Positions 1 through 8,582 are shown, counted from the first letter of the stretch. The stretch: 33,080 nucleotides of DNA from Candidatus Saganbacteria bacterium (GCA_009772965.1 WPAF01000016.1:1-33080), one strand, 5' to 3'. The notes: generated by a model not told the origin, from the letters alone. A program made the numbers and translations.

Positions 1-219
1 TAAATAAAGCAATTGGTCCTGGCAGGCTTTGCTCCAGGATGCAAAAAATGTCACAATTACCGGCTTATTAGAAAAACTAGAAAGATCAAGCTTTTTGCCG
101 TAAATGTCATTGCGCAGGATTTGGGGAAGAACCCCCTCAAACACTGGCATATCAGCCGCCAAGCATGGAATAAATAAAAATATTGACAAAATAAAACAAA
201 GAATAATTTTCCTAACCAT
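1..219 (-). CDS. Thioredoxin-fold (TlpA/redoxin-like) exported protein, 3' end outside the window
   Basis: The frame is open from an ATG at 219 to the window edge (73 codons, no stop seen). It begins with a signal peptide (MVRKIILCFILSIFLFIPCLA). It continues with a typical redoxin opening (VFEGVLPQILRNDIYGKKLDLSSF) and the strand VIVTFFASWSKACQDQL. That last segment aligns with the WCxxC active-site region of TlpA/AhpC-TSA proteins. The first cysteine is a serine here (SKAC), so only the second Cys remains. It lies 12 bases after the DUF2207 stop on the same strand, so the two are probably one operon. The thioredoxin fold and export are clear; the reaction is not. With no CxxC it may be a peroxiredoxin-like or binding variant rather than a disulfide reductase. 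Confidence 0.7.
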   Translation of the reverse strand, partial: MVRKIILCFILSIFLFIPCLAADMPVFEGVLPQILRNDIYGKKLDLSSFSNKPVIVTFFASWSKACQDQLLYL

Positions 220-231
220 TGTGCCTATATT

Positions 232-1842
232 CTACTCCCCCAACATATATTTTTCAATCCTTTCCGTATCTTCATTTTTGACCACGCCAAAAGCAATTGA
301 ATAAGGGAGATTTTCTTTTTCAAGCGCCGCGCTGCCGTTTCCTGCTAAAAATCTCTTATATGCCAGCCATTGCCTTTTTTCCGCGGGGGCAACCATATTC
401 TTTTTGGACGCGCCCCCGGAAAATGCAACAATGATTAAACCGGAAATAATAATGCTTATTAAAAAAACCAGCAAAAGGCTTTGCTCAATTATCCCAATTG
501 CCAAAGCCCTTGCCAGCAAAACTATTATCGCAAGCATCATTAATGCAGAAGAAAACACTAAGCTTTTTCCTTTTAAGCTGCAGCCAAGCAGTCCGGCAAA
601 TAAAACAAGCGGGGCAAAAAACAGGATTATCTTTAAATTAAAAAAGCCGCAGACAGCCAACATTAAGATTGATATTGCCCATCCGAAATAATATATTCGC
701 CTTTTAAAGGGCAAGCGGTCTTCATAAAAATACCCCAATTTTACCGCTTCATCGTCAATTGCTTCTTTTAAGTCGGGAATATACTTTGAAAAAAGCAACT
801 TAAATGACGAAGCGTTAATAATATTGCCTTCTTTAGCAGGATCGCCAAACATTGCTTTTAAAAACTTGACTTCATATTCTTCAAGATTAACGGGAAATTT
901 TATCAGTTTTATTTCAAAATCATTTTGGTTTTTGTTGATTTCAATATATCCTCTCCTAGCCAAGTCATAAATTGTCGCGACCACTTGCCTAATATCTGGC
1001 TTTTCATCAATTATCAAGGCGCTTACAGCCGGCATTAAATCCGCCGGTCTTGAAGTATTTTTTTTCTTTGACGCAAAAAACTCATAGCCCATTTCAAACC
1101 TTAAATATAAAAACAATACTACAAAAAATACGGCAAAAGGAATCACAAACAATGTATAAAGCGGCATATTTTGTATCTTTAAAAATCCAATCCTTTCAAT
1201 AACCCCCATCGGGATTCCTACCTTGATATCAAATGAATCAGAAGGACCAACATTTATTGCGGAAAACCCCAATATATTCTCACCAATAAATTTTACTTCA
1301 GCTTGCCCATTATAAATAATTGAAGCGGAAACTTTTGATCTGTCAATATCTGTTGGAAAATACATTTTAACTGACAGCTTTTTAATCATTCCATCCCTGG
1401 CCTCATCAAGGACTCTCCAATATAGCTCATCATAATTCCCATAAAATCTAAAAGCCCCATGGGCTTTATACTGGATTGTCATTTTTTTTCTGGTGTTTTT
1501 ATATTCCGGATCAATTGGCCTTCGTGAAGTCCATTCAATAGCTAAACCGTTAATTTTAGCAGCTGTCTGGAACTGGAATTTTTCCAAGCTGCCGGGAATA
1601 TATTCAAAATCCCCTTCTTTTACTAAAACATCAGAAATGCTTTCTAATCCTTCAAGTTTTATCGTGCGGCTTCCGCCCGTAAAATCTCCGTCATATAGAT
1701 AATCATGCTCTTCGATGATGTCTAATGTGGCGTCTTCCTTAATGTGGAGATTGATATTAATATTTTCTAAAACAACTAATTTTCCCCAAGCCGGTATAAT
1801 TAAAAAGACTAAAATAAGCAGGAGTAATCTTTTTCTTGCCAT
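232..1842 (-). CDS. DUF2207 family membrane protein
   Basis: This 536-residue protein has an N-terminal signal or anchor segment (MARKRLLLLILVFLIIPAWG). An extracytoplasmic beta-rich region follows (LVVLENININLHIKEDATLDI, ending near IPMGVIERIG). Then come a transmembrane helix (LYTLFVIPFAVFFVVLFLYL), a cytoplasmic part and three or four more C-terminal hydrophobic segments. This is the DUF2207 layout, a family of predicted membrane proteins without an assigned reaction. A longer frame runs back to a TTG at 1878, but that TTG is the first part of a -35 box (TTGACA). I therefore chose the ATG at 1842, which is 7 bases after the matching -10. The gene diverges from the lptD-like gene and precedes the redoxin gene by 12 bases. 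Confidence 0.85.
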   Translation of the reverse strand: MARKRLLLLILVFLIIPAWGKLVVLENININLHIKEDATLDIIEEHDYLYDGDFTGGSRTIKLEGLESISDVLVKEGDFEYIPGSLEKFQFQTAAKINGLAIEWTSRRPIDPEYKNTRKKMTIQYKAHGAFRFYGNYDELYWRVLDEARDGMIKKLSVKMYFPTDIDRSKVSASIIYNGQAEVKFIGENILGFSAINVGPSDSFDIKVGIPMGVIERIGFLKIQNMPLYTLFVIPFAVFFVVLFLYLRFEMGYEFFASKKKNTSRPADLMPAVSALIIDEKPDIRQVVATIYDLARRGYIEINKNQNDFEIKLIKFPVNLEEYEVKFLKAMFGDPAKEGNIINASSFKLLFSKYIPDLKEAIDDEAVKLGYFYEDRLPFKRRIYYFGWAISILMLAVCGFFNLKIILFFAPLVLFAGLLGCSLKGKSLVFSSALMMLAIIVLLARALAIGIIEQSLLLVFLISIIISGLIIVAFSGGASKKNMVAPAEKRQWLAYKRFLAGNGSAALEKENLPYSIAFGVVKNEDTERIEKYMLGE

Positions 1843-1849
1843 TTTCGTA

Positions 1850-1878
1850 AATATATCTAATTTGGGCAGGTGTGTCAA
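1850..1878 (-). promoter_or_regulatory. Sigma70-type promoter for the DUF2207 gene
   Basis: On the minus strand TTGACA (1878-1873) is followed by a 17-base spacer and TATATT (1855-1850). The ATG at 1842 begins 7 bases after the -10, where transcription would normally start. This predicts a leaderless transcript, and no Shine-Dalgarno sequence precedes the ATG. The site lies back to back with the promoter of the divergent lptD-like gene. Confidence 0.65.
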
Positions 1879-1887
1879 GGCAGCTCA

Positions 1888-1896
1888 TGTTATAAT
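1888..1896 (+). promoter_or_regulatory. Extended -10 promoter for the lptD-like gene
   Basis: TGT followed by a perfect TATAAT (1891-1896) forms an extended -10. No good -35 is visible at the usual distance, as is common for extended -10 promoters. The GTG start codon at 1903 is exactly where the +1 base is expected, 6 bases after the box, so the mRNA is probably leaderless. Confidence 0.6.
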
Positions 1897-1902
1897 TAAA
1901 AT

Positions 1903-4188
1903 GTGAAAAAGGGACTGCCAGTATTTATCTTTCTATTGCTTTCTGCAATAACTTTTGCCGCAGAAAATGAAATCCCAGTCAACATAAAAGCGGACAAACT
2001 AAAGTATTCGGAAGACACAGACACAATTTTTGCCCAGGGATCAGTTGAAATGCAGTTTGAAAACATTAACATTAAGTCCGATTCGCTTGCCATGAATTCA
2101 AAAACCAAAATCATCACTGCCGAGGGTAATGTCATAATGAAGAGTTCTGAGTATAATGCCGATGGAGATTTTATGACCTACTTTTTAAGTGATGAGACGG
2201 CCTTGTTTTCAAACTTTAAAACTAAGCTATCTCCTGAGGGAGTAAAAGGAAATATCTATCTAAGCGCGCAGTACGCTGATAACCAAAAACTTAAATGGCT
2301 TGGCAAAAAAGGAGCCATGACTACCTGTGATTATTATAATTCGCCGCATTACAAAAATACCGCTTATAAAATGGAATATTATCCTAATGATAAAATTATC
2401 GGGTATTCTGTCACTTTTTATGTCGGCTCGGTCCCCTGCATGTGGGCGCCCTATGTTGTTTATGACTTAAAAAAGAAAAGCAAACGCAACTGGACTTTTG
2501 GGCACAATGAAGTTGAGGGCGACTTTGTTAAAACTTTTTGGGATTATCCGGCAGGGGTATATCTCATTGACTATATGTCAAAAAAGGGGCTGGGTTTGGG
2601 GATAGAGCACAACTATAGCTTTAAGCAAAACGGCACCGGAAAATTATATTTATATTTATTAAATGAAAGCGATTTTCCCAATTTAAAAGACAGGGTCGTG
2701 AAAATCAACCACGAAATTAAATTGACGCCCTACTCTACCCTTTCACTTTTTCATAATTCTTCTTCAATATATCTTGTCCCTTCTGGGAGATTAGATCTTT
2801 CATCTTACAGGATAGAACTTAACCACCAAAACGGCGATCGGCTATTCAATACTTATTTAGATACATTGGATGACCGCACCCAAAACCTTGAAAAGGCAGT
2901 TTTTAATATTTCAAATCAGCAAAACGGCGTCTCTTCCCAATATAATTATTCTATTGAACAGGGAAAAATTGCCCCGTATAAAAGAGTTTCCCAAAGGCTC
3001 AGCCATAGCCAGCCGCTCCCGTTAAAAAACACAAAATTCAACCTTTATTCAAATTATTCCTTTATCACGCAGGACAAGTCCCAGCCAGGCGATGAACTTC
3101 TTGATTTAAACTATGAGATTGTAAACAGCGGGGATTTTTATAATATCAGCATCGCGGAAAACAAACATATTGATTTAGACAGGTCATTATATGCCAAAGA
3201 CGACAGCGACCAATTTGTAGAAAAACTGCCTGAAGTAATATTAAATATAAATCCTTACGATTTGAAGCTTTTTACTTTCAGGCCAACTATAAAATACGGC
3301 AAATACAGGGAGGTCAGGTATGTGCCCAATTTTGGCATGAGAGATTATTCAACCTACCGCTATTCCACAATTATCGGGGCGGAAAAAACTATCCCGCTTG
3401 TTTTGGGGACATCTCTTTTGCTCTCCGGCGGATTAGAACAGCATATATATGAGCCTGGCGACCAATTGTATGCTTTTTCAGAAAGCATCTCGTTGGATAC
3501 GGAACTGTTCAGTATTTTTAAAAATTCCGCGGATTTTAGCCGCGGGATCGCGGAAGGAAATTCTCCTTTCTTTTTTGACAAACAAGGCACAAAATACAGC
3601 CATATTAAAGATACTATCAATCTTTTTTATTTAAGCTATATTAATTGGATGATAACTGGCGGATACAACTACGAAACAAAAAAATATTTTAATATCGATA
3701 CAAACCTTTCTCTCAATCCTTTCCCGTTTTTAAAAACTAATTTTATTTCCGGCTGGAGCATAGAAGAACAAAAGTACCTTGACCTGCAATCCACTTTTGG
3801 CTTTAAATATAATGATATGCTGTCAAATGATACCAGTTTTTTATCTGATTTAAACACCGGATACTTAAAATCGGGAAGCAACTATGTTAATTTGGAATTT
3901 GGCGATGAAAAAGAATGGCCCAGCCATTTCCACCTGCAGGCCGGACATACCTATCTCCCCCAAACGCAGGAAATTAAACTCCAGGAAATTTCCGTCCTAA
4001 AAGACCTGCATTGCTGGGATATAAAATATTCTTATTCAGATTTTCGCCGTGAATTCAGCATGACCTTTACTTTAAAAGCTTTCCCGGGAGATCCCATAGG
4101 ATATTCTCAAAATAAGGGCTTTCAATTTGAAAGTTTGGAAAAATCATTAAAGGAGGAATTTCAAGGTGCATCGCCTTCTCGCTACTAG
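1903..4188 (+). CDS. lptD: LptD-like outer-membrane LPS assembly protein
   Basis: This 761-residue protein has a signal peptide (MKKGLPVFIFLLLSAITFA). An LptA/OstA-like domain of repeated short strands follows at about residues 22-130 (IKADKLKYSEDTDTIFAQG, IKSDSLAMNSKTKIITAEG). A long region of alternating aromatic and polar strands comes next, typical of an outer-membrane barrel. The order OstA-like jellyroll then barrel, and the length, fit LptD, which inserts lipopolysaccharide into the outer leaflet. The barrel sequence is divergent, so the name rests on architecture and context: an overlapping lipoprotein gene, then lnt, with lptB and lptF/G on the facing strand. The start is GTG with no ribosome binding site. 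Its end overlaps the next gene by 23 bases. Confidence 0.75.
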   Translation: MKKGLPVFIFLLLSAITFAAENEIPVNIKADKLKYSEDTDTIFAQGSVEMQFENINIKSDSLAMNSKTKIITAEGNVIMKSSEYNADGDFMTYFLSDETALFSNFKTKLSPEGVKGNIYLSAQYADNQKLKWLGKKGAMTTCDYYNSPHYKNTAYKMEYYPNDKIIGYSVTFYVGSVPCMWAPYVVYDLKKKSKRNWTFGHNEVEGDFVKTFWDYPAGVYLIDYMSKKGLGLGIEHNYSFKQNGTGKLYLYLLNESDFPNLKDRVVKINHEIKLTPYSTLSLFHNSSSIYLVPSGRLDLSSYRIELNHQNGDRLFNTYLDTLDDRTQNLEKAVFNISNQQNGVSSQYNYSIEQGKIAPYKRVSQRLSHSQPLPLKNTKFNLYSNYSFITQDKSQPGDELLDLNYEIVNSGDFYNISIAENKHIDLDRSLYAKDDSDQFVEKLPEVILNINPYDLKLFTFRPTIKYGKYREVRYVPNFGMRDYSTYRYSTIIGAEKTIPLVLGTSLLLSGGLEQHIYEPGDQLYAFSESISLDTELFSIFKNSADFSRGIAEGNSPFFFDKQGTKYSHIKDTINLFYLSYINWMITGGYNYETKKYFNIDTNLSLNPFPFLKTNFISGWSIEEQKYLDLQSTFGFKYNDMLSNDTSFLSDLNTGYLKSGSNYVNLEFGDEKEWPSHFHLQAGHTYLPQTQEIKLQEISVLKDLHCWDIKYSYSDFRREFSMTFTLKAFPGDPIGYSQNKGFQFESLEKSLKEEFQGASPSRY

Positions 4189-4810
4189 CTTCGCGTTAAT
4201 TATATTTTTCTCGGGTTGCGCAAGAAATGTCACCCAGATTGTAACCTATGGGACGCAAATGACCGTCACAGTTTCTTTTCGCGGCGCAATTGACCTTACA
4301 AATAATCGGTATTTTGTGGTGATTTCATCCCAGGAATCATACAGCTTGCCTCTCCTTCCGCCTGAAGGATCAAGCACAGATGAATTTTTAGAGCCCGGCG
4401 ATTCGCCTATTTCAGGCTCAATTTCTGATTATTACAGCAAATATTATTCATCCTGGCATTCGCTTGTTGTTGCCGATAATCTTGGCATTTTTATTATTCC
4501 CGGCCCGTTTTCAACCACAAGCTCAACAACCAGGGAAATTATTTCAACTATCCCTGCAATATCAGACAATATCAGCTTTACAATCAGGCTTGATAAAATA
4601 TTCACGTCATCCGTACCGGAAACAATTTATTTTGACATAATCAGCGCCAACTATCCTCCAAGCTCCCAAAAATATTTAAAAGACCATATCGCTCCGCCCG
4701 GCAGAAGCATTTCAAAAGTGACGGGATCGATATTATCCCAAAGCGATGAGAGCAAAAGCGATATTGACGCAAGCCAAGACATTACTACATGGACGGTGAA
4801 AATAGAATGA
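4166..4810 (+). CDS. Hypothetical lipoprotein between lptD and lnt
   Basis: This 214-residue protein starts at a GTG with AGGAGG (4151-4156) 9 bases upstream. It carries a lipoprotein signal ending in the lipobox FSGC, so the acylated residue is Cys18. The mature part is rich in Ser, Thr, Tyr and Pro, looks beta-rich, and ends in DITTWTVKIE. I recognise no named domain. The start lies inside the 3' end of lptD, and its TGA shares ATGA with the likely lnt start, so all three genes should be translationally coupled. By position it could be an outer-membrane partner of the LptD-like protein, as LptE is in Escherichia coli. No LptE sequence similarity is claimed. Confidence 0.75.
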   Translation: MHRLLATSFALIIFFSGCARNVTQIVTYGTQMTVTVSFRGAIDLTNNRYFVVISSQESYSLPLLPPEGSSTDEFLEPGDSPISGSISDYYSKYYSSWHSLVVADNLGIFIIPGPFSTTSSTTREIISTIPAISDNISFTIRLDKIFTSSVPETIYFDIISANYPPSSQKYLKDHIAPPGRSISKVTGSILSQSDESKSDIDASQDITTWTVKIE

Positions 4811-6150
4811 GTATTTTATCAGGGATTTTAGCAGCACTAAGTTTCCCAAAAGCAAACCTGAGCATATTGGTTTGGGTCGCCCTTGTCCCGCTGTTAATTG
4901 AAATAAGCAGAAAGAAAAACATAAAAGGCGCGGCAATGTCCGGTTTTCTTTTTGGCCTGTCGTTTTTTTCAATAAACCTTTTCTGGATAAATACGCTTAA
5001 TGATTATGCCCCGTTTTTTGCCGCTTTGGGCTTTGTTTGCCTTGTCGTCTACCAGTCAATTTTTACCGCGTTGGCATGCGCGGCAATCAAGCGGTTTGCC
5101 AATTCACTCCTTATGCCTCCTATAATTTGGGCCTCTTTTGAATGGATAAGAAGCATGGGCCCTTTTGGGGTTTCCGCGGGGGACTTGGGATTGACTCAAG
5201 CCGGCAACCTTCAGCTCATACAAATCGCTTATTTTATCAAGGTTTTCGGCATAACTTTTTTAATTGTGCTAATTAATAATTCAATCGCAAAATACTTAAC
5301 AAAGCCCAATAAGTTAAATATATTAAATATGGCATTATCTATAGCTCTAATTTTTAGCGTTATCATTTACGGCAACATAATTATAAAAAACCCAGCAAGC
5401 GGCAAAGGCATTACTATTTCAATTGTCCAGGGGAATATCCCTCAAGCGCAAAAACTAAGTTATAAATACAATAATGAGATTTTTAATATCCACGAAAATA
5501 TGACAAAAGCCGCAATAGCTGAAAAATCAGAAATAATTATATGGCCGGAATCAGTTATGTTCTTATATCTTGCCGATGAACCGCAGTATTTGTCCCGAAT
5601 AAAGGCTCTTTGCGCAAATTCACATCTTATCATCGGATCTCCCTTTAACGCCAAAGACGGTAATATTTATAATTCTATTTTAGTATTCTCTCAAAAAGGC
5701 GAAATAGTTTTCCGATATGATAAGCAAAGGCTTGTCCCTTTTGGGGAATATCTGCCTTTCCGCGCGCTGCTTTATCCGTTATTAAAATATTCCAATTTCT
5801 TTTTTGACGATTTTAACCCCGGAGGATACGCGTCGCTATTTGAAATAAACAGCATTAAATTTGGTCCGCTTGTCTGTTTCGAATCGACTTTTCCTGATTT
5901 GGCAAAGGATCGGACAAATAAGGGGGCTGATGTGCTTTTAACTTTAACCAATGACGCCTGGTTTAAAAATTCCTCAGCGCCTTATGAACATCTGTCAAAC
6001 GCGGTATTCAGGGCGGTTGAAAACAGGAAATACTTCATTCAAGCGGCCAACACCGGCATTTCAGCCGTAATTGACCCATACGGAAGAATAATTGCTAAAG
6101 CCGGCATTGATGAAAGAAAGGTTTTAACCTTTAAGATACCGCTCCCCTAA
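4807..6150 (+). CDS. lnt: Apolipoprotein N-acyltransferase Lnt
   Basis: Lnt adds the third acyl chain to the N-terminal Cys of lipoproteins in the inner membrane. The N-terminal half (about 1-190) holds several hydrophobic helices, and the C-terminal half is a nitrilase (CN_hydrolase) domain. The catalytic triad is visible: Glu248 in WPES, Lys306 in YDKQRLVPFGEY and Cys357 in LVCFES, followed by LTNDAWF. The length of 447 residues is close to the usual 500. The frame is open from an ATG at 4789, but I prefer the ATG at 4807, which overlaps the lipoprotein stop as ATGA. The 3' end overlaps the convergent yqgF-like gene by 27 bases. Lipoprotein maturation fits the lipobox protein just upstream. 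Confidence 0.93.
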   Translation: MSILSGILAALSFPKANLSILVWVALVPLLIEISRKKNIKGAAMSGFLFGLSFFSINLFWINTLNDYAPFFAALGFVCLVVYQSIFTALACAAIKRFANSLLMPPIIWASFEWIRSMGPFGVSAGDLGLTQAGNLQLIQIAYFIKVFGITFLIVLINNSIAKYLTKPNKLNILNMALSIALIFSVIIYGNIIIKNPASGKGITISIVQGNIPQAQKLSYKYNNEIFNIHENMTKAAIAEKSEIIIWPESVMFLYLADEPQYLSRIKALCANSHLIIGSPFNAKDGNIYNSILVFSQKGEIVFRYDKQRLVPFGEYLPFRALLYPLLKYSNFFFDDFNPGGYASLFEINSIKFGPLVCFESTFPDLAKDRTNKGADVLLTLTNDAWFKNSSAPYEHLSNAVFRAVENRKYFIQAANTGISAVIDPYGRIIAKAGIDERKVLTFKIPLP

Positions 6151-6513
6151 AATAACCGCCGCGTAATCATCTATCGGCTCTTTTGGCGCAAGAAGGGAAG
6201 TTGGAATAAACTTTAATAGCCAACTCCTGGGATGATCAGCCCAATACCTTTTTCGAGCCTCAAGTGAAGTATTTTTTTCATTAGCGAAAACAATACTGCA
6301 CTTGTTTTTGATTCTTTGTATCTCTTTTTCACACGCTTTTGAGGATGTCCCTTTGCCAATTACAATTGTTTTAATGTGATATTTATCTAAATATCCTTCA
6401 ATTTCCCTGCCAATAAATAAAGTTTCAACAATTGCTTTTTCAAGGACGTTTGAAGAATTATCTAAAATCGCCACTCCGCATTTTTTTGTTCCCGGGTCAA
6501 CTGCAATTATCAT
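6124..6513 (-). CDS. YqgF/RuvX-like RNase H-fold protein, cyanobacterial type
   Basis: This 129-residue protein opens with IAVDPGTKKCGVAILD, the first strand and Asp6 of the RNase H-fold YqgF/RuvX family. It continues with FANEKNTSLEARKRYW (Glu79) and ends with EPIDDYAAVILGERYL (Asp115/Asp116). These give the acidic D-E-D set of a two-metal nuclease. The closing half resembles the short YqgF-like proteins of cyanobacteria more than canonical RuvX, as far as I recall that family. The role is unproven; pre-16S rRNA processing or a resolvase-like activity is possible. Its ATG overlaps the DUF3084 stop by 4 bases, so the two are coupled. Confidence 0.75.
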   Translation of the reverse strand: MIIAVDPGTKKCGVAILDNSSNVLEKAIVETLFIGREIEGYLDKYHIKTIVIGKGTSSKACEKEIQRIKNKCSIVFANEKNTSLEARKRYWADHPRSWLLKFIPTSLLAPKEPIDDYAAVILGERYLKG

Positions 6514-7484
6514 GGGGTAACTTTAATTTCATAATTTAGGGGCCCGATAGTATAAATATCATTTAAAGCAACCACGTTTACTTTGGTTAATGTACCATAT
6601 CCCCTGATGCGCCTGACTGCTGAAAATGCTTTTTCATATTGCGACTCGGTCGCTTCAGCCCTGGTTATTACTCCTCTTTTTTTCGCGGAATTAAACGCGC
6701 TATTCAACAGGGTTTCAACCCTTTGCTCAGTTTCAAGCTGGGTTAATTTTCCCGAAATGCTTGATGATTCTATGATTTCTCCTTTTTTATATATCAGCCG
6801 GTTAATTTCCACATCAAAGCCAACAGGCACCTTTTCTCCAATCGTCACATTTTTGCTTGATACAATCTTAAGCGCTACATCCGCGCTCATATTGGCTATA
6901 TAACTTAAAGTCGCCGAATAATCTGTTTTATTATATAGGATTTCTATATTTTGGCTCTTCAAGTCATCTATAATCTTTCCCAGTTCTGCTTCTGCTTTTG
7001 CGCTTCCCTGCCCGCCAGCAATCATAGCTGAATAAATAATCTCATTTGCCTGGTATTTTACTTTTTGAGAAGAGGCAACATCTATTTCCTTCTTCAGTTT
7101 TACCTTTGATTCTTTCAAATTAGCGATTTCAGTTTTTGTCTTATCTAAGACTTCTTTCATTTTATCCATTTCAAGCTTTGCTTGGATAAGCTCCATTTTT
7201 GCTTTCCCTAATTCCGATGAAGCAGCTGATATTTCATCTCTTAATTTTTCAAGCCCAAATAATGCAGTCCTGGCATCTTGCGAAATTACAACAACAGTCA
7301 AAAAAGTCATTAGCGCAATCAGCACTCCTGAAATAACTGTAAAAATTAAAGCTGTATTTCTCGGCCTCAGCCCAAAAACGGACAATCTTTTTTTCCCAAA
7401 ATACCTGCCGACATTATTGCCGATAAACGCGATAACCCCGGAAATCAGAAGAAGAACAAAAATAAATTCAATGGCAAAGTTCAT
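6510..7484 (-). CDS. DUF3084 coiled-coil membrane protein
   Basis: This 324-residue protein has a first transmembrane helix at about 5-22, the motif YFGKKRLSVFGLRPRNTAL and a second helix at about 45-68 (IFTVISGVLIALMTFLTVVV). A coiled coil follows at about 78-140 (KLRDEISAASSELGKAKMEL), then a globular part with AGGQGSAKAEAELG. These are marks of DUF3084, best known from cyanobacteria and of undefined function. It is coupled by 4-base overlaps to lptF/G upstream and to the yqgF-like gene downstream. Its topology and position suggest a periplasmic accessory of the LptB/LptF-G exporter, perhaps filling in for LptC; that is inference. Confidence 0.85.
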   Translation of the reverse strand: MNFAIEFIFVLLLISGVIAFIGNNVGRYFGKKRLSVFGLRPRNTALIFTVISGVLIALMTFLTVVVISQDARTALFGLEKLRDEISAASSELGKAKMELIQAKLEMDKMKEVLDKTKTEIANLKESKVKLKKEIDVASSQKVKYQANEIIYSAMIAGGQGSAKAEAELGKIIDDLKSQNIEILYNKTDYSATLSYIANMSADVALKIVSSKNVTIGEKVPVGFDVEINRLIYKKGEIIESSSISGKLTQLETEQRVETLLNSAFNSAKKRGVITRAEATESQYEKAFSAVRRIRGYGTLTKVNVVALNDIYTIGPLNYEIKVTP

Positions 7485-8566
7485 GACTGCGCGGTTTTAT
7501 TTACAAAATATATGCCGATCCCGCCGGTTATGATATTTGGCAGCCAGGCGGCAACGGGGGGAGAAAGCACCTCAAGCTCCCCAAAAGCGACCGAAGTAAA
7601 CATCAAAACATAATAAATAAAAATAACAATTATTGAAAAGCCCAAGCCGACCGAAGAAGAAACCCTTCTCGGGGAAATGCCAAGCGGCGCCCCTAAAAGA
7701 GCAAACACCAAACAGGCAAAAGGGATGCTCATTTTCATATTGAGCTGTATTTTGTAATCTGTTACTTTTACCCCCATTTTTTCTTTAAGAGGGATATATT
7801 GGCGCAGTTCACTAATGCTCATATCATCAGGGGATTTATCCTGGTTGGATAATTCCTTCGGCGAATATTTTATGGCGATTTTTTGCTTGTCGAATTTAAT
7901 TAAATGCTTATATTCTCCTTCTTCAGACAAAAGATAAATTGTCCCTTTTGAAAAGACCCATTGGTTTTCGCCCCATTCAGCAGAAAACGCATTAATGATC
8001 TGGCTTAATCTCCCCTGAAAAAACTCCGAGACAATAATCCCCTCCAGTATGTCTCCCTTCATTCTCCTGGCATAAAAAATCCTTTTAAGCTCTCCATTTT
8101 CAAATTCCGGCACAAATATGTTCTCTTCAATTTTTATCGTCTTTTTTGTGGCAAACTCCATCATGATGTTTTTTGACATCTTATTGCTTTCGGGAACAAC
8201 AATTTCATAAAAAAGAAGGGTTATGATTGAAATAGCCAAACCCATAACCACAACCGGAACCATCAACCTGAAAAGAGAAATTCCCGAGGCCTTAAATGCT
8301 GTAATTTCGCTGTCCTTGCTTAACCTTGAAAAGCCCAATAAGGCGGCAAGAAGAGTAGCCATCGGAAAAATATACACCACAACGGAGGGAAGCCTGAATA
8401 TAAAAAGTTTTAGCGCGATAAACATCGGCATGCCCTGCAGGACTACCGCGCGCGTGAGCTCAAAAAGCACCATAGAAGCGGATAAAATCAATGAAAAAGA
8501 AAGCAGCCCGAAAATAAACGGGTCAATCAGCTCTTTGAAAATATATTTGTCGATAGTTTTAAACAT
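7481..8566 (-). CDS. LptF/LptG (YjgP/YjgQ) family LPS export permease
   Basis: This 361-residue protein is the transmembrane half of the LPS exporter. Three N-terminal helices lead with FKTIDKYIFKELIDPFIFGL, the classical YjgP/YjgQ opening. A periplasmic jellyroll region follows at about 125-275 (KKTIKIEENIFVPEF, NAFSAEWGENQWVFSKG). Three C-terminal helices close it (FACLVFALLGAPLGISPRR and onward). Only one permease gene lies next to lptB, which fits a homodimer as in cyanobacteria; a second copy elsewhere cannot be excluded. The start is the second of two ATGs created by a 13-base tandem duplication at 8557-8582. The gene is coupled to DUF3084 by ATGA. Confidence 0.9.
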   Translation of the reverse strand: MFKTIDKYIFKELIDPFIFGLLSFSLILSASMVLFELTRAVVLQGMPMFIALKLFIFRLPSVVVYIFPMATLLAALLGFSRLSKDSEITAFKASGISLFRLMVPVVVMGLAISIITLLFYEIVVPESNKMSKNIMMEFATKKTIKIEENIFVPEFENGELKRIFYARRMKGDILEGIIVSEFFQGRLSQIINAFSAEWGENQWVFSKGTIYLLSEEGEYKHLIKFDKQKIAIKYSPKELSNQDKSPDDMSISELRQYIPLKEKMGVKVTDYKIQLNMKMSIPFACLVFALLGAPLGISPRRVSSSVGLGFSIIVIFIYYVLMFTSVAFGELEVLSPPVAAWLPNIITGGIGIYFVNKTAQS

Positions 8567-8582
8567 TATTTTTAAACATTAT
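8557..8582. repeat. 13-base perfect tandem duplication at the lptB/lptF-G junction
   Basis: TTTTAAACATTAT occurs at 8557-8569 and again at 8570-8582. Read on the minus strand, each copy contains ATGTTTAAAA. The upstream ATG (8579) overlaps the lptB stop as TAATG but opens only a six-codon frame ending at 8559. The lptF/G start (8566) lies inside that mini-frame in another phase. The duplication therefore appears to have shifted an original stop-start overlap. Confidence 0.8.

Noticed and set aside
6124-6513. Canonical RuvX Holliday-junction resolvase
   Set aside because: The fold and acidic residues match, but the C-terminal half differs from RuvX and resembles the shorter cyanobacterial YqgF-like proteins, so I kept a broader call.
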